From Burkholderiales bacterium (GTDB lineage: Bacteria > Pseudomonadota > Gammaproteobacteria > Burkholderiales > Burkholderiaceae_C): DNA of 64,000 bases. A program made the translations under genes and the position numbers. The DNA lies in the NCBI GenBank assembly GCA_017307855.1, contig JAFKGD010000007.1, positions 124,001-188,000 on the forward strand. The letters are read 5' to 3'. The notes under the pieces are model-generated. The model was not told where the DNA came from and made no database searches. It saw only the letters and a list, made by a program, of their open reading frames with translations. Below, piece after piece: positions 1-8,377 of the stretch (position 1 is the stretch's first letter; the number at the start of each line of letters is the position of its first letter).

Positions 1-57
1 CTTCTCGCCGGCTGCAACGCGATACTGCTTGCCGCCGGTTTTTATGACCGCGTACAT
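1..57 (-). CDS. rplU: 50S ribosomal protein L21, N-terminal fragment
   Basis: The first 19 codons of a minus-strand gene that continues beyond the left edge. The visible peptide, MYAVIKTGGKQYRVAAGEK, is the characteristic start of bacterial ribosomal protein L21, which binds 23S rRNA in the large subunit. The ATG is the complement of 55-57. The gene diverges from the polyprenyl diphosphate synthase gene, the usual rplU/ispB arrangement in proteobacteria. Nothing can be said of the rest of the protein. Confidence 0.93.
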   Translation of the reverse strand, partial: MYAVIKTGGKQYRVAAGEK

Positions 58-110
58 GTTTGACCTCTCGAAATTGGAAGCTCCACGGACGGATTTCCGC
101 AGAGCCTAAG

Positions 111-119
111 ATTATAGCA
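111..119 (-). promoter_or_regulatory. extended -10 promoter for rplU
   Basis: Read on the minus strand this is TGCTATAAT: a perfect TATAAT with the TG of an extended -10, about 55 bases upstream of the rplU start. No convincing -35 lies at 16-18 bases, which is tolerable for an extended -10 promoter. The position and match are seen in the sequence; use as the rplU-rpmA promoter is inferred. Confidence 0.6.
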
Positions 120-180
120 TTGTTTGCAGCCGCTAACATGCAACCCCATTTCCCGCCCGGCGTGGGTCAGGCCCGCTCCC

Positions 181-186
181 TATAAT
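181..186 (+). promoter_or_regulatory. -10 box for ispB
   Basis: A perfect TATAAT on the plus strand, 44 bases before the ispB start codon and back to back with the rplU promoter. The -35 position (about 158-163) is GC-rich and does not match the consensus, so only the -10 element is supported. Confidence 0.4.
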
Positions 187-230
187 CCGCCCGATCCGCC
201 GCCCGCCGGCAAATTTGTACCGCCCGAACG

Positions 231-1211
231 TTGGCCTCTTCTTCCAGCACCTCCGCAGCGCTCGAGCTGATCTCCGCAGACATGCAGCAGGTCGACGCGG
301 TCATCGATCGACGACTCGACTCCGGCGTGCCGCTGGTCGGTGAAGTCGCCCGCTACATCATTTCCGCGGGCGGAAAGCGGCTGCGCCCAGCCCTGCTCCT
401 GCTGGTATCCGGCGCCCTGGGGAATAAGTCGGAGCAGCGCTTCAACCTGGCGGCCGTCGTGGAATTCATCCACACCGCCACGCTGCTCCATGACGATGTC
501 GTCGACGCCTCCACGCTGCGTCGCGGGCGCGCAACAGCCAACGAGACCTTCGGCAACCCCGCCAGCGTGCTGGTGGGCGACTTCCTGCATTCGCGCGCCT
601 TCCAGATGATGCTGGATGCCAATGACATGCGCGTCATGCAGATCCTCGCAGATGCCACCAATGTGCTGGCCGAAGGCGAAGTGCTGCAGTTGATGAATAC
701 GCATGACCCGTCGCTCGACGAGGCAGGCTACCTGCGCGTCATCGAATCGAAAACAGCCAAGCTGTTCGAAGCGAGCACGCGTCTCGCCGCGGTGTTGGCC
801 AAGTCGCCGCCGCAGGTCGAGTCTGCATGCGCTACTTACGGACAGGCGATCGGCACGGCCTTCCAGGTAATCGACGACGTCCTCGATTACCACGGAAGCG
901 CCGAAGAAACCGGCAAGAACCTCGGCGACGACCTGCGCGAGGGCAAGACCACGCTGCCCCTCATCATCGCCATGCAGCGCGGCACGCCGGAGCAGCGCGG
1001 CCTGATCCGCCTGGCCATAGAAACCGGCAACGCGGAAGAACTGCCGCATATCGTCGAGATCGTCCGCTCGACCGGTGCGCTGGATGCCACACGGGAAGCC
1101 GCAGCAGCCCAGGCCGAGCGCGCGATCTCAGCAATTTCGGTGCTGCCACCCAATCCATACACAAATGCCCTGCTACAATTAGCGGCTCAGCTGCTTGAGC
1201 GGCGCGCCTGA
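231..1211 (+). CDS. ispB: polyprenyl (octaprenyl) diphosphate synthase
   Basis: A trans-isoprenyl diphosphate synthase of 326 residues that extends farnesyl-PP with isopentenyl-PP to make the quinone side chain. The first aspartate-rich motif reads LLHDDVVDAS (near residue 86), the second is VIDDVLDYHG (near residue 213), and GGKRLRP binds substrate. The start is TTG at 231; the next in-frame ATG (residue 18) would remove part of the conserved N-terminal helix, so TTG is preferred, although no strong ribosome site is seen. The gene diverges from rplU and is followed by tRNA-Pro. Octaprenyl specificity is inferred from lineage (ubiquinone-8), not read from the sequence. Confidence 0.92.
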   Translation: MASSSSTSAALELISADMQQVDAVIDRRLDSGVPLVGEVARYIISAGGKRLRPALLLLVSGALGNKSEQRFNLAAVVEFIHTATLLHDDVVDASTLRRGRATANETFGNPASVLVGDFLHSRAFQMMLDANDMRVMQILADATNVLAEGEVLQLMNTHDPSLDEAGYLRVIESKTAKLFEASTRLAAVLAKSPPQVESACATYGQAIGTAFQVIDDVLDYHGSAEETGKNLGDDLREGKTTLPLIIAMQRGTPEQRGLIRLAIETGNAEELPHIVEIVRSTGALDATREAAAAQAERAISAISVLPPNPYTNALLQLAAQLLERRA

Positions 1212-1223
1212 GTCTTCAGGAGA

Positions 1224-1238
1224 GCGCTGCCACAGCGC
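1224..1238 (+). terminator. short hairpin after ispB
   Basis: GCGCTG-cca-CAGCGC, a perfect 6-bp stem, starts 12 bases after the ispB stop and is followed only by AGCTTT. The weak T tract makes it a poor terminator. It might instead be a processing signal in the tRNA-Pro leader. Confidence 0.3.
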
Positions 1239-1244
1239 AGCTTT

Positions 1245-1321
1245 CGGGGTGTAGCTTAGCCTGGTAGAGCGCTACGTTCGGGACGTAGAGGCCGGAGGTT
1301 CGAATCCTCTCACCCCGACCA
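1245..1321 (+). tRNA. tRNA-Pro(CGG)
   Basis: A 77-base cloverleaf. The acceptor stem CGGGGTG pairs with CACCCCG at 1311-1317, the anticodon stem CTACG/CGTAG encloses the loop TTCGGGA with anticodon CGG, and GGTTCGAATCC forms the T arm. A discriminator A is followed by an encoded CCA at 1319-1321. It reads proline CCG codons. It lies between ispB and pilB; a possible extended -10 (TGCTACAAT) lies inside the ispB 3' end at 1170-1178. Confidence 0.97.
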
Positions 1322-1335
1322 TGTTTTCACGTATT

Positions 1336-1364
1336 TGTTCCGTTCTTCCAACTGAATCGGAACA
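1336..1364 (+). promoter_or_regulatory. inverted repeat upstream of pilB
   Basis: TGTTCCG (1336-1342) and CGGAACA (1358-1364) form a perfect 7-bp inverted repeat with a 15-base spacer in the 126-base gap between tRNA-Pro and pilB. It could be an operator for pilB or a weak hairpin after the tRNA. No sigma54 (GG-N10-GC) promoter is apparent here. Confidence 0.3.
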
Positions 1365-1447
1365 GTGCGCGGGTTTTCGATTTACAGTGCCAGACCGATC
1401 AGCGATGATCGTGCCGTCGCTTTTTGTCCCCCCTCGCCACGAAAGAC

Positions 1448-3184
1448 ATGGCCGCCGCGGATACCCTCATGAAGGCCTCCCCCAGTGTTACCCTGCCGGG
1501 ACTGGCGCATGCCCTGATTACCGCAGGCAAGCTCGAACTCAAGACCGCGGAAGACGCCTACCGCCGGGCGCAGAGCAACAACAACAGCTTCATCGCGGAG
1601 CTCACGGGCTCGGGAGCAATTTCCTCGGCCGAGCTTGCTCATGCCATGTCGGCCGCCTACGGTGCGCCGCTTCTCGACGTCGATTCCGTCGATATCCAGC
1701 GGCTGCCCAAGGAACTGCTGGACGTGAAGATCTGCCAGGAGTTCCGGGTCGTCGTGCTCAGCCGGCGTGGCAACCGCCTGATCGTCGCAACGGCCGATCC
1801 ATCGGATGCCAAGGCGGCCGAACGCATCAAGTTCGCCACCCAGATGGGGGTCGACTGGATCATCGGCGAGTACGACAAGCTCGCTCGCATGGTCGAGGCC
1901 AACGCGACCACGGCCAGCGAGGCGATGGACAACATCATCGGGGACGACTTCGAATTCGACGAAGCCTCGATGGAGAGCAACAACGATGCGCCTGACTCCG
2001 CAGCCATCGCCGAGGTAGAGGACGCGCCGGTCGTCAAGTTTCTGCACAAGATGCTGCTCGACGCCTTCAGCATGCGCGCATCCGATCTGCACTTCGAGCC
2101 GTACGAACACAACTACCGCGTCCGTTTCCGCATCGACGGCGAACTGCGCGAAATTGCCAGCCCGCCGATCGCGATCAAGGACAAGCTCGCCTCGCGCATC
2201 AAGGTCATCTCCAAGCTCGACATTTCCGAGAAGCGTGTTCCGCAGGATGGCCGGATGAAGATGAAGGTCGGTCCGGACCGCGTGATCGACTTCCGTGTGA
2301 GCACGCTGCCGACCTTGTTCGGCGAGAAGATCGTGATCCGTATCCTCGACCCGAGCAGCGCCAAGCTGGGTATCGATGCATTGGGCTACGACGCCGAAGA
2401 GAAGGAACGCCTGCTCAAGGCGATCTATCGCCCCTACGGCATGATCCTGGTGACCGGCCCGACCGGCTCGGGCAAGACGGTGTCGCTGTACACCTGCCTG
2501 AACCTGCTCAACAAGCCAGGCGTGAACATCGCGACGGCGGAAGATCCATCGGAAATCAACCTGCCGGGCGTCAATCAGGTCAACGTCAACGAGAAGGCCG
2601 GCCTCACTTTCGCGGCCGCGCTCAAGTCGTTCCTGCGGCAGGATCCGGACATCATCATGGTCGGCGAAATCCGCGACCTGGAAACCGCCGACATCGCCAT
2701 CAAGGCTGCGCAGACCGGCCACATGGTGCTGTCCACGCTGCATACGAACGACGCACCCACCACGCTCACGCGCATGCGCAACATGGGCATCGCGCCGTTC
2801 AACATCGCGTCGAGCGTCATCCTGATCACTGCGCAGCGGCTGGCGCGGCGCCTCTGCACCGTCTGCAAGCAGCCGATCGACATCCCGCAGCAGGCGCTGC
2901 TGGATGCCGGCTTCAGGGCCGAGGATCTGGACGGCAGCTGGAAGCCCTACCATGCCGTTGGCTGCAACGCGTGCAACAACGGCTACAAGGGCCGCGTCGG
3001 CATCTATCAGGTCATGCCGATCAGCGAGGCGATCCAGCGCATCATCCTGGCCGACGGCAGTGCGCTCGACATCGCACGCCAGGCCGAGGCCGAAGGCGTG
3101 CGTTCGCTGCGTCAGTCGGGACTGCACAAGGTTCGACAGGGATTGACCTCGCTCGAGGAAGTCCTGGCCGTGACCAACGAATAA
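1448..3184 (+). CDS. pilB: type IV pilus assembly ATPase PilB
   Basis: The cytoplasmic hexameric ATPase that powers pilus extension. An N-terminal MshEN-type domain is followed by the GspE/PulE core. The Walker A motif GPTGSGKT lies near residues 337-344, then the Asp box, a degenerate Walker B (DIIMVGEIRDLETAD) and the His box (STLHTNDA). A C-terminal zinc site has two cysteine pairs (CTVC and CNAC). The ATG at 1448 is chosen; an in-frame TTG at 1424 and an ATG at 1469 are alternatives, and no start has a strong Shine-Dalgarno site. It heads a tight pilB-pilC-pilD run. About 578 residues, normal for the family. Confidence 0.95.
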   Translation: MAAADTLMKASPSVTLPGLAHALITAGKLELKTAEDAYRRAQSNNNSFIAELTGSGAISSAELAHAMSAAYGAPLLDVDSVDIQRLPKELLDVKICQEFRVVVLSRRGNRLIVATADPSDAKAAERIKFATQMGVDWIIGEYDKLARMVEANATTASEAMDNIIGDDFEFDEASMESNNDAPDSAAIAEVEDAPVVKFLHKMLLDAFSMRASDLHFEPYEHNYRVRFRIDGELREIASPPIAIKDKLASRIKVISKLDISEKRVPQDGRMKMKVGPDRVIDFRVSTLPTLFGEKIVIRILDPSSAKLGIDALGYDAEEKERLLKAIYRPYGMILVTGPTGSGKTVSLYTCLNLLNKPGVNIATAEDPSEINLPGVNQVNVNEKAGLTFAAALKSFLRQDPDIIMVGEIRDLETADIAIKAAQTGHMVLSTLHTNDAPTTLTRMRNMGIAPFNIASSVILITAQRLARRLCTVCKQPIDIPQQALLDAGFRAEDLDGSWKPYHAVGCNACNNGYKGRVGIYQVMPISEAIQRIILADGSALDIARQAEAEGVRSLRQSGLHKVRQGLTSLEEVLAVTNE

Positions 3185-3205
3185 CACAGGGCATCAGAGG
3201 GCAAC

Positions 3206-4423
3206 ATGGCAACTGCGGCGTCCCGGGACATCAAGGAATTCGTCTACGAGTGGGAAGGCAAGGACCGCAATGGCAAGCAGGTGCGCGGCGAGCTGCGCGC
3301 ATCGGGCGAGAACCAGGTCCAGGCCTATCTGCGCCGCCAGGGCATCCTGAGCAGCAAGATCAAGAAGCGTCGCATGGGTGGCGGCAAGGCCATCAAGCCC
3401 AAGGATCTTGCGATCTTCACGCGCCAGCTGGCAACCATGATGAAGGCTGGCGTGCCACTGCTGCAGGCCTTCGACATCGTGGGCCGTGGCAATGCGAACG
3501 CCAGCGTGACCAAGCTGCTCAACGAGATCCGGGCCGATGTGGAGACCGGCACATCGCTCTCGGCCGCGTTCCGCAAGTTCCCGATGTACTTCGACAACCT
3601 GTACTGCAACCTGGTGGAGGCCGGCGAAGCAGCGGGTATTCTGGAAGAACTGCTGGACCGGCTCGCGGTCTACATGGAGAAGACCGAGGCCATCAAGTCG
3701 AAGATCAAGTCGGCTTTGATGTACCCCATCTCGGTGCTCGTCGTGGCATTCGTTGTCGTCACCGTGATCATGATCTTCGTGATCCCGGCCTTCAAGAGCA
3801 CCTTCAGCGCATTCGGTGCCGACTTGCCTGGCCCGACGCTGTTCGTGATCGCGCTCAGCGAAATCTTTGTCCAGTGGTGGTGGCTGATCTTCGGCGTCAT
3901 CGGCGGCACGGTGTACTTCTTCCTGCAGGCCTGGAAGCGCAACGAGAAGATGCAGATGTTCATGGACCGGGTCATGCTCAAGATGCCCGTGTTCGGCGCC
4001 CTGGTCGAGAAGTCCTGCATTGCGCGCTGGACCCGTACGCTGGCCACCATGTTCGCCGCGGGCGTGCCTCTGGTCGACGCGCTCGACTCTGTCGGCGGTG
4101 CCTCGGGCAATTCGGTGTATGCGAAGGCCACCGAAAAGATTCAGCAGGAAGTCTCGACCGGTACCAGCCTCACCGCCGCCATGGGCAATGCCAACCTGTT
4201 CCCGACCATGGTCCTGCAGATGTGCGCCATCGGCGAGGAGTCCGGCTCCATCGATCACATGCTGGGCAAGGCTGCTGATTTCTACGAGGCCGAGGTGGAT
4301 GACATGGTGGCTGGCCTGTCGAGCTTGATGGAACCGATCATCATCGTGTTCCTCGGCGGCCTGATTGGCGGCATCGTGATCTCGATGTACCTGCCGATCT
4401 TCAAGCTCGGCCAAGTCGTTTGA
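3206..4423 (+). CDS. pilC: type IV pilus inner-membrane platform protein PilC
   Basis: A polytopic inner-membrane protein (405 residues) on which PilB and the retraction ATPase act to add or remove pilin. It has two GspF/T2SSF repeats: the first begins near residue 65 (FTRQLATMMKAGVPLLQAFD), the second near residue 268 (RWTRTLATMFAAGVPLVDAL). Three hydrophobic helices are visible, including one around residues 175-195 and the C-terminal one. Its TGA overlaps the pilD ATG by one base (TGATG), so the two are probably translationally coupled. Confidence 0.95.
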   Translation: MATAASRDIKEFVYEWEGKDRNGKQVRGELRASGENQVQAYLRRQGILSSKIKKRRMGGGKAIKPKDLAIFTRQLATMMKAGVPLLQAFDIVGRGNANASVTKLLNEIRADVETGTSLSAAFRKFPMYFDNLYCNLVEAGEAAGILEELLDRLAVYMEKTEAIKSKIKSALMYPISVLVVAFVVVTVIMIFVIPAFKSTFSAFGADLPGPTLFVIALSEIFVQWWWLIFGVIGGTVYFFLQAWKRNEKMQMFMDRVMLKMPVFGALVEKSCIARWTRTLATMFAAGVPLVDALDSVGGASGNSVYAKATEKIQQEVSTGTSLTAAMGNANLFPTMVLQMCAIGEESGSIDHMLGKAADFYEAEVDDMVAGLSSLMEPIIIVFLGGLIGGIVISMYLPIFKLGQVV

Positions 4424-5391
4424 TGACGGGGCCCGACTGGCTGAGCGCCGGCATCGGCGTTCTTCTGGGGTTGCTGATCGGCAGCTTCCTCAATGTCGTC
4501 ATCCTGCGGCTGCCCGCGATGATGTATCGGGACTGGTTGCGGGAAGCGGCCGACAATCTGTTGCCTGCCGAGCCGGCACAGGGCATTGACACGTCGCTGT
4601 GGGATCTCGTGTTCGATGGCCGCCGCGCCCCACCTGCGCACCTGCATGCCAGCGCGAAGGAGGCAGCCGAGGCGATGCAAACACTGAAGCCGCTGGGCAT
4701 TGCCCGCCCGCGCTCGCGCTGCGGACAATGCGGCCATGGCATCCGCTGGTTCGAGAATCTGCCGGTGGTGAGCTACATCGCGCTGCGTGGCCGTTGCAGC
4801 GCCTGCAAGGCGCCGATCGGATGGCGTTACCCCTCCGTCGAGTTGGTCACGGCCGCGTTCTTCGGCCTTTGCGCATGGCGTTGGGGCCTGACGCCGCTGG
4901 CGCTCGTCTGGGCTGCGTTCGCTGCGCTGCTGATCTGCCAGTTCGTGATCGATATCGACACGCAGCTGTTGCCCGATTCGCTCAATTACCTCCTGCTGTG
5001 GCTAGGCCTGATCGTGGCGGCACTGGGCTGGACGGTGCCGCTGTCCTCTGCTGTGTGGGGCGCCGCCGGCGGCTATCTCGTCCTCTGGACCTTCTACCAC
5101 TTGTACCGCCTGCTCACGGGCAAGGAAGGCATGGGGTTCGGGGATTTCAAGCTGATGGCCGCCCTGGGTGCGTGGCTGGGCGCGGACTACCTGCTGGCCA
5201 TCCTGCTGATGTCGTCCGTCGTGGGCGCCATCCTTGGCAGCGTGATGCTGCTGGTCGGCCGCCTGGCGCACAAGGACATCCCCATTGCCTTCGGTCCCTA
5301 TCTCGCGGGCGCCGGCCTGCTGTGCCTGGTCGTCGGGCCGCAGGAGCTGCGTGCCATGGTGCCGTTCGCCTTCCCGTTGACCGTGCGCTGA
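4423..5391 (+). CDS. pilD: prepilin leader peptidase / N-methyltransferase PilD
   Basis: An aspartic protease of the inner membrane that cleaves the leader of type IV prepilins and methylates the new N-terminal Phe. An early hydrophobic segment ends in SFLNVVILRLP. A tetracysteine zinc domain follows (CGQC and, about 23 residues on, CSAC). The two catalytic aspartates are in VIDIDTQLLPD and in the GxGD motif GFGDFK. A stretch of about 70 residues between the first helix and the zinc domain is longer than in the shortest homologs. The start ATG shares a base with the pilC stop. Confidence 0.95.
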   Translation: MTGPDWLSAGIGVLLGLLIGSFLNVVILRLPAMMYRDWLREAADNLLPAEPAQGIDTSLWDLVFDGRRAPPAHLHASAKEAAEAMQTLKPLGIARPRSRCGQCGHGIRWFENLPVVSYIALRGRCSACKAPIGWRYPSVELVTAAFFGLCAWRWGLTPLALVWAAFAALLICQFVIDIDTQLLPDSLNYLLLWLGLIVAALGWTVPLSSAVWGAAGGYLVLWTFYHLYRLLTGKEGMGFGDFKLMAALGAWLGADYLLAILLMSSVVGAILGSVMLLVGRLAHKDIPIAFGPYLAGAGLLCLVVGPQELRAMVPFAFPLTVR

Positions 5392-5402
5392 CGGTGCCGG
5401 CT

Positions 5403-6002
5403 ATGCGCAAGCTGGGGCTCACCGGCGGCATCGGCAGCGGCAAGAGCACCGTCGCGCGCATGCTGGCCGCAGCGGGCGCCGCGTTGATCGATGCCGACGC
5501 CAATGCACGCTCCGTCACGGCATCGGGTGGCCTGGCCATCCAGGCGATCCGCGATGAGTTCGGAGCTGAGTTCGTCGGCGCGGACGGATCGCTGGATCGC
5601 ACGCGCATGCGTGCCCTCGCCTTCGAGACGCCCGCCGCACGGCAGCGGCTTGAGGCCATCATCCATCCGCTGGTCGGCCTGCTGGGCGAGCAGCAACTGG
5701 CAGAAGCTGCCCGTGCAGGGCATCGTTGCGCGGTGTTCGACATTCCGCTGCTGGTCGAGTCCGGCCGCTGGCGTGCCCGCCTCGATCATGTGCTGGTCGT
5801 CGATTGCACGACAGAAACGCAGGTTGAGCGCGTCGTGGCACGCAGTGGCCTCGAGGCCGACGCGGTACGGGCCATCATCACGGCGCAGGCGACGCGGGCC
5901 GAACGACTTGCCGCCGCAGACGCCGTGATCTTCAACGAAGGCATCACGTTGGACGAACTTCACCTTCAAGTCCGAGCCGTCTCCGAACGCTTCGGGCTAT
6001 GA
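5403..6002 (+). CDS. coaE: dephospho-CoA kinase
   Basis: Phosphorylates the 3'-hydroxyl of dephospho-CoA, the last step of CoA synthesis, in the cytoplasm. The P-loop GGIGSGKSTV starts near residue 8, followed by DADANARSVT (substrate-binding Asp) and the lid region near VVARSGL. At 199 residues it is typical. It follows pilD by 11 bases and precedes zapD; the run pilD-coaE-zapD-yacG is widely conserved in beta- and gammaproteobacteria. Confidence 0.95.
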   Translation: MRKLGLTGGIGSGKSTVARMLAAAGAALIDADANARSVTASGGLAIQAIRDEFGAEFVGADGSLDRTRMRALAFETPAARQRLEAIIHPLVGLLGEQQLAEAARAGHRCAVFDIPLLVESGRWRARLDHVLVVDCTTETQVERVVARSGLEADAVRAIITAQATRAERLAAADAVIFNEGITLDELHLQVRAVSERFGL

Positions 6003-6024
6003 TCGGACGCAGGAAGCCCGCCGC

Positions 6025-6783
6025 GTGATCCTCTACGAATATCCGTTCAACGAACGCATCCGCACCTACCTGCGCCTGGAGCACCTGTTCCGTCGTCTCG
6101 GTGATCTGGTGCCCAGCGATCACGCCCTGCACCATCACTACGCGCTGACCACCGTGTTCGAGGTCATGGACGTCGCTGCCCGCGCCGACCTCAAGTCCGA
6201 TGTACTCAAAGACCTCGAGAAGCAGAAGCACGTGCTGGCGGGCTACCGCGGCAATCCGGCCATCGCCGAAGGCGTGCTCGATCAGGTCATCGGCCAGCTC
6301 GATAGCTGCTTCTCGGCATTGAATGCGCTGCCCGGCAAGGCTGGTCAGCCGCTGACCGAGAACGAGTGGCTCATGAGCATCCGCAGCCGTGCCGGCATTC
6401 CGGGCGGCACTTGCGAGTTCGACCTGCCGGCCTACTATGCCTGGCAGCATGAGCCCGCAGACATCCGGCGCGCCGACCTCGAACGCTGGGCCGGCACGCT
6501 CGCCCCGCTGGCCGAATCCATCCACATGCTGCTGCGCCTGCTGCGCGATTCCGGCGCACCACAAAAGGTGGTTGCGGCCGGTGGCCAGTTTCAGCAGACG
6601 CTGCCCCAAGGCCGCACGTTCCAGCTGCTGCGCATGACGATCGATCCGTCGCTGGGACTGATCCCCGAGATCAGCGGCAACCGTCTCATCGTCTCGGTGC
6701 GGCTGATGCGCCGCGACCCGGCAGACCAACGCCTGCATCCCAGCGTCGATGACACGGCCTTCGAACTCACGCTCTGCTCCTGA
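6025..6783 (+). CDS. zapD: cell division protein ZapD
   Basis: A cytoplasmic protein that cross-links FtsZ filaments in the Z ring. The N-terminus MILYEYPFNERIRTYLRLEH and the mainly alpha-helical first half followed by a beta-rich second half are characteristic of the ZapD/YacF (DUF1342) family. The 252-residue length fits. The start is GTG at 6025, which aligns with the family start. It lies between coaE and yacG as usual. Confidence 0.93.
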   Translation: MILYEYPFNERIRTYLRLEHLFRRLGDLVPSDHALHHHYALTTVFEVMDVAARADLKSDVLKDLEKQKHVLAGYRGNPAIAEGVLDQVIGQLDSCFSALNALPGKAGQPLTENEWLMSIRSRAGIPGGTCEFDLPAYYAWQHEPADIRRADLERWAGTLAPLAESIHMLLRLLRDSGAPQKVVAAGGQFQQTLPQGRTFQLLRMTIDPSLGLIPEISGNRLIVSVRLMRRDPADQRLHPSVDDTAFELTLCS

Positions 6784-6791
6784 TACCTTTC

Positions 6792-7007
6792 ATGACCGCA
6801 TCGTCGAGCGATTCCGCGAAGAAACCACGCATCGTTGTCTGCCCGGCGTGCGGTGGCAGCAGCGTGTACGGGCCGGGCAATCCTTTTCGCCCGTTCTGCA
6901 GCGAGCGCTGCAAGGGCATCGATCTCGGTGCCTGGGCGAGCGAGCAGTTCCGCATGCCGGTCGACGCGCCGCCCGATGAGCCGTTCGGTGATCCCAAGCT
7001 GCAATGA
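6792..7007 (+). CDS. yacG: DNA gyrase inhibitor YacG
   Basis: A 71-residue zinc protein that binds GyrB. Four zinc-binding cysteines are visible as CPAC (residues 17-20) and FCSERC, followed by the family motif IDLGAWASEQFRMP and an acidic disordered tail. It starts 9 bases after zapD. It ends 13 bases from the convergent mutT stop, leaving no room for a hairpin terminator between them. Confidence 0.93.
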   Translation: MTASSSDSAKKPRIVVCPACGGSSVYGPGNPFRPFCSERCKGIDLGAWASEQFRMPVDAPPDEPFGDPKLQ

Positions 7008-7020
7008 TGCAGCGACTCGA

Positions 7021-7461
7021 TCAGTCCGAATGCACGGCGCCCGTGTGGCCGCGCTCCTGGGCCAGCCAGTCCAGCACCGGATAGGCCCCCGGCAGCACCG
7101 GGCTCACCTGGAGCGGTAACTGCTGCCACGACATCGACTGCCCCTCGCGCATCTCGAAGTCGCCCTGCCAGCGCCGGACTTTGCACCAGTGCAGCCGCAC
7201 CAGCGCATGCGGGTAATCGTGCTCAGTGACCTTCCAGACTTCGGCACGGTCGATGGTGACGCCGAGCTCCTCCTGGAGTTCGCGGCGCAGCGCTTGCTCC
7301 ACAGTCTCGCCGGCTTCCAGCTTGCCCCCCGGGAACTCCCAGTAGCCCGCGTAGGGCTTGCCTTCGGGCCGCGACGTGAGCAGCAGCGCATCGTCGTCCC
7401 GCAACAGGATGCCGACCGCGACTTCGGTGTGCTGGCGGGTGTCACGCCCGTCCGCGCTCAT
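7021..7461 (-). CDS. mutT: MutT-like Nudix hydrolase (8-oxo-dGTP diphosphatase)
   Basis: A 146-residue Nudix protein with a perfect Nudix box: GGKLEAGETVEQALRREL and then QEELG (GX5EX7REUXEEXGU). The extended start EVAVGILLRDDDALLLTSRP and the WEFPGGKLE context match MutT, which removes 8-oxo-dGTP from the nucleotide pool. Substrate is inferred from family and size. Its ATG overlaps the stop of the upstream DUF815 gene (ATGA), so the two are coupled. Confidence 0.88.
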   Translation of the reverse strand: MSADGRDTRQHTEVAVGILLRDDDALLLTSRPEGKPYAGYWEFPGGKLEAGETVEQALRRELQEELGVTIDRAEVWKVTEHDYPHALVRLHWCKVRRWQGDFEMREGQSMSWQQLPLQVSPVLPGAYPVLDWLAQERGHTGAVHSD

Positions 7462-8339
7462 TCAGCCGCTCCCTGGCGCCGCCCCGCCCAATCGCGCGCA
7501 AACTGATAAGCCACACGACCGCTGCGCGACCCGCGCTCGAGCGCCCACACAAGCGATTCGGCGCGCGCGGCATGGATATCGGCCTGCGATACGCCCATCG
7601 ATGCCAGCCACTGCGCCACGATGACCAGGTACTCCTCCTGGCTGAAGGGATAGAAGCTCACCCAGAGGCCAAAGCGTTCCGAAAGCGAGATCTTCTCCTC
7701 CACCACTTCGCCCGGATGCACTTCTCCATCCTCGGTATGGGTGTAGGTGAGGTTCTCCTTCATGTACTCGGGCAGAAGATGCCGCCGGTTGCTCGTCGCG
7801 TAGATGAGCACGTTGGGCGTCGAGGCCGCCACCGAGCCATCGAGGATGGATTTGAGCGCCTTGTAGCCGGCTTCGCCATCCTCGAAGCTCAGGTCGTCGC
7901 AGAACACGACGAACTTCTCGGGCCGGTCGGCCACGATGTCGATGATGTCGGGCAGATCGGTGAGATCGGCCTTGTCCACCTCGATGAGGCGCAGCCCGCG
8001 CGTGGAGAACTCGTTGAGGCAGGCTTTGATGAGCGAAGATTTGCCGGTGCCGCGGGCGCCGGTGAGCAGCACGTTGTTGGCCGGCTGGCCGTCGACGAAC
8101 TGGCGCGTGTTGCGCAGGATTTTTTCTTTCTGCGGCTCGATCTCCTTGAGATCGTCCAGGCGCATGGCCGACACGTGACGCACCGGCTCCAGCGCACCGT
8201 GGCCGGAACTCCGCTTGCGATAGCGCCAGGCGATGGCGGCCGTCCAGTCGGGGGCTGTCAGGGGCTGCGGCAACACCGCCTCGATACGCGAGAGCAGGCG
8301 CTCGGCCCGCTCCAGGAATTGCTCGAATTTCTCGTTCAT
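7458..8339 (-). CDS. DUF815-family AAA ATPase
   Basis: A soluble P-loop ATPase of 293 residues. The Walker A motif GARGTGKSSL is near the first third and a Walker B-like FVVFCDDLSFED lies about 60 residues on. A sensor-like segment (NVLIYATSNRRHLLPEYM) follows. The family is widely conserved next to argJ and mutT in Betaproteobacteria, but its function is not established. The ATG at 8339 (MNEKFEQFLERAERLL) is chosen because the frame upstream runs into argJ. It overlaps mutT by four bases. Confidence 0.88.
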   Translation of the reverse strand: MNEKFEQFLERAERLLSRIEAVLPQPLTAPDWTAAIAWRYRKRSSGHGALEPVRHVSAMRLDDLKEIEPQKEKILRNTRQFVDGQPANNVLLTGARGTGKSSLIKACLNEFSTRGLRLIEVDKADLTDLPDIIDIVADRPEKFVVFCDDLSFEDGEAGYKALKSILDGSVAASTPNVLIYATSNRRHLLPEYMKENLTYTHTEDGEVHPGEVVEEKISLSERFGLWVSFYPFSQEEYLVIVAQWLASMGVSQADIHAARAESLVWALERGSRSGRVAYQFARDWAGRRQGAAE

Positions 8340-8377
8340 CTCGTGCTGCGCGCTCAGGAACAGGCCACGACCGCCCG

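Noticed and set aside
1382-3187. A 601-codon minus-strand frame opposite pilB.
   Set aside because: It is the complement shadow of pilB, with a His/Asp/Arg-rich pseudo-protein and no motif.
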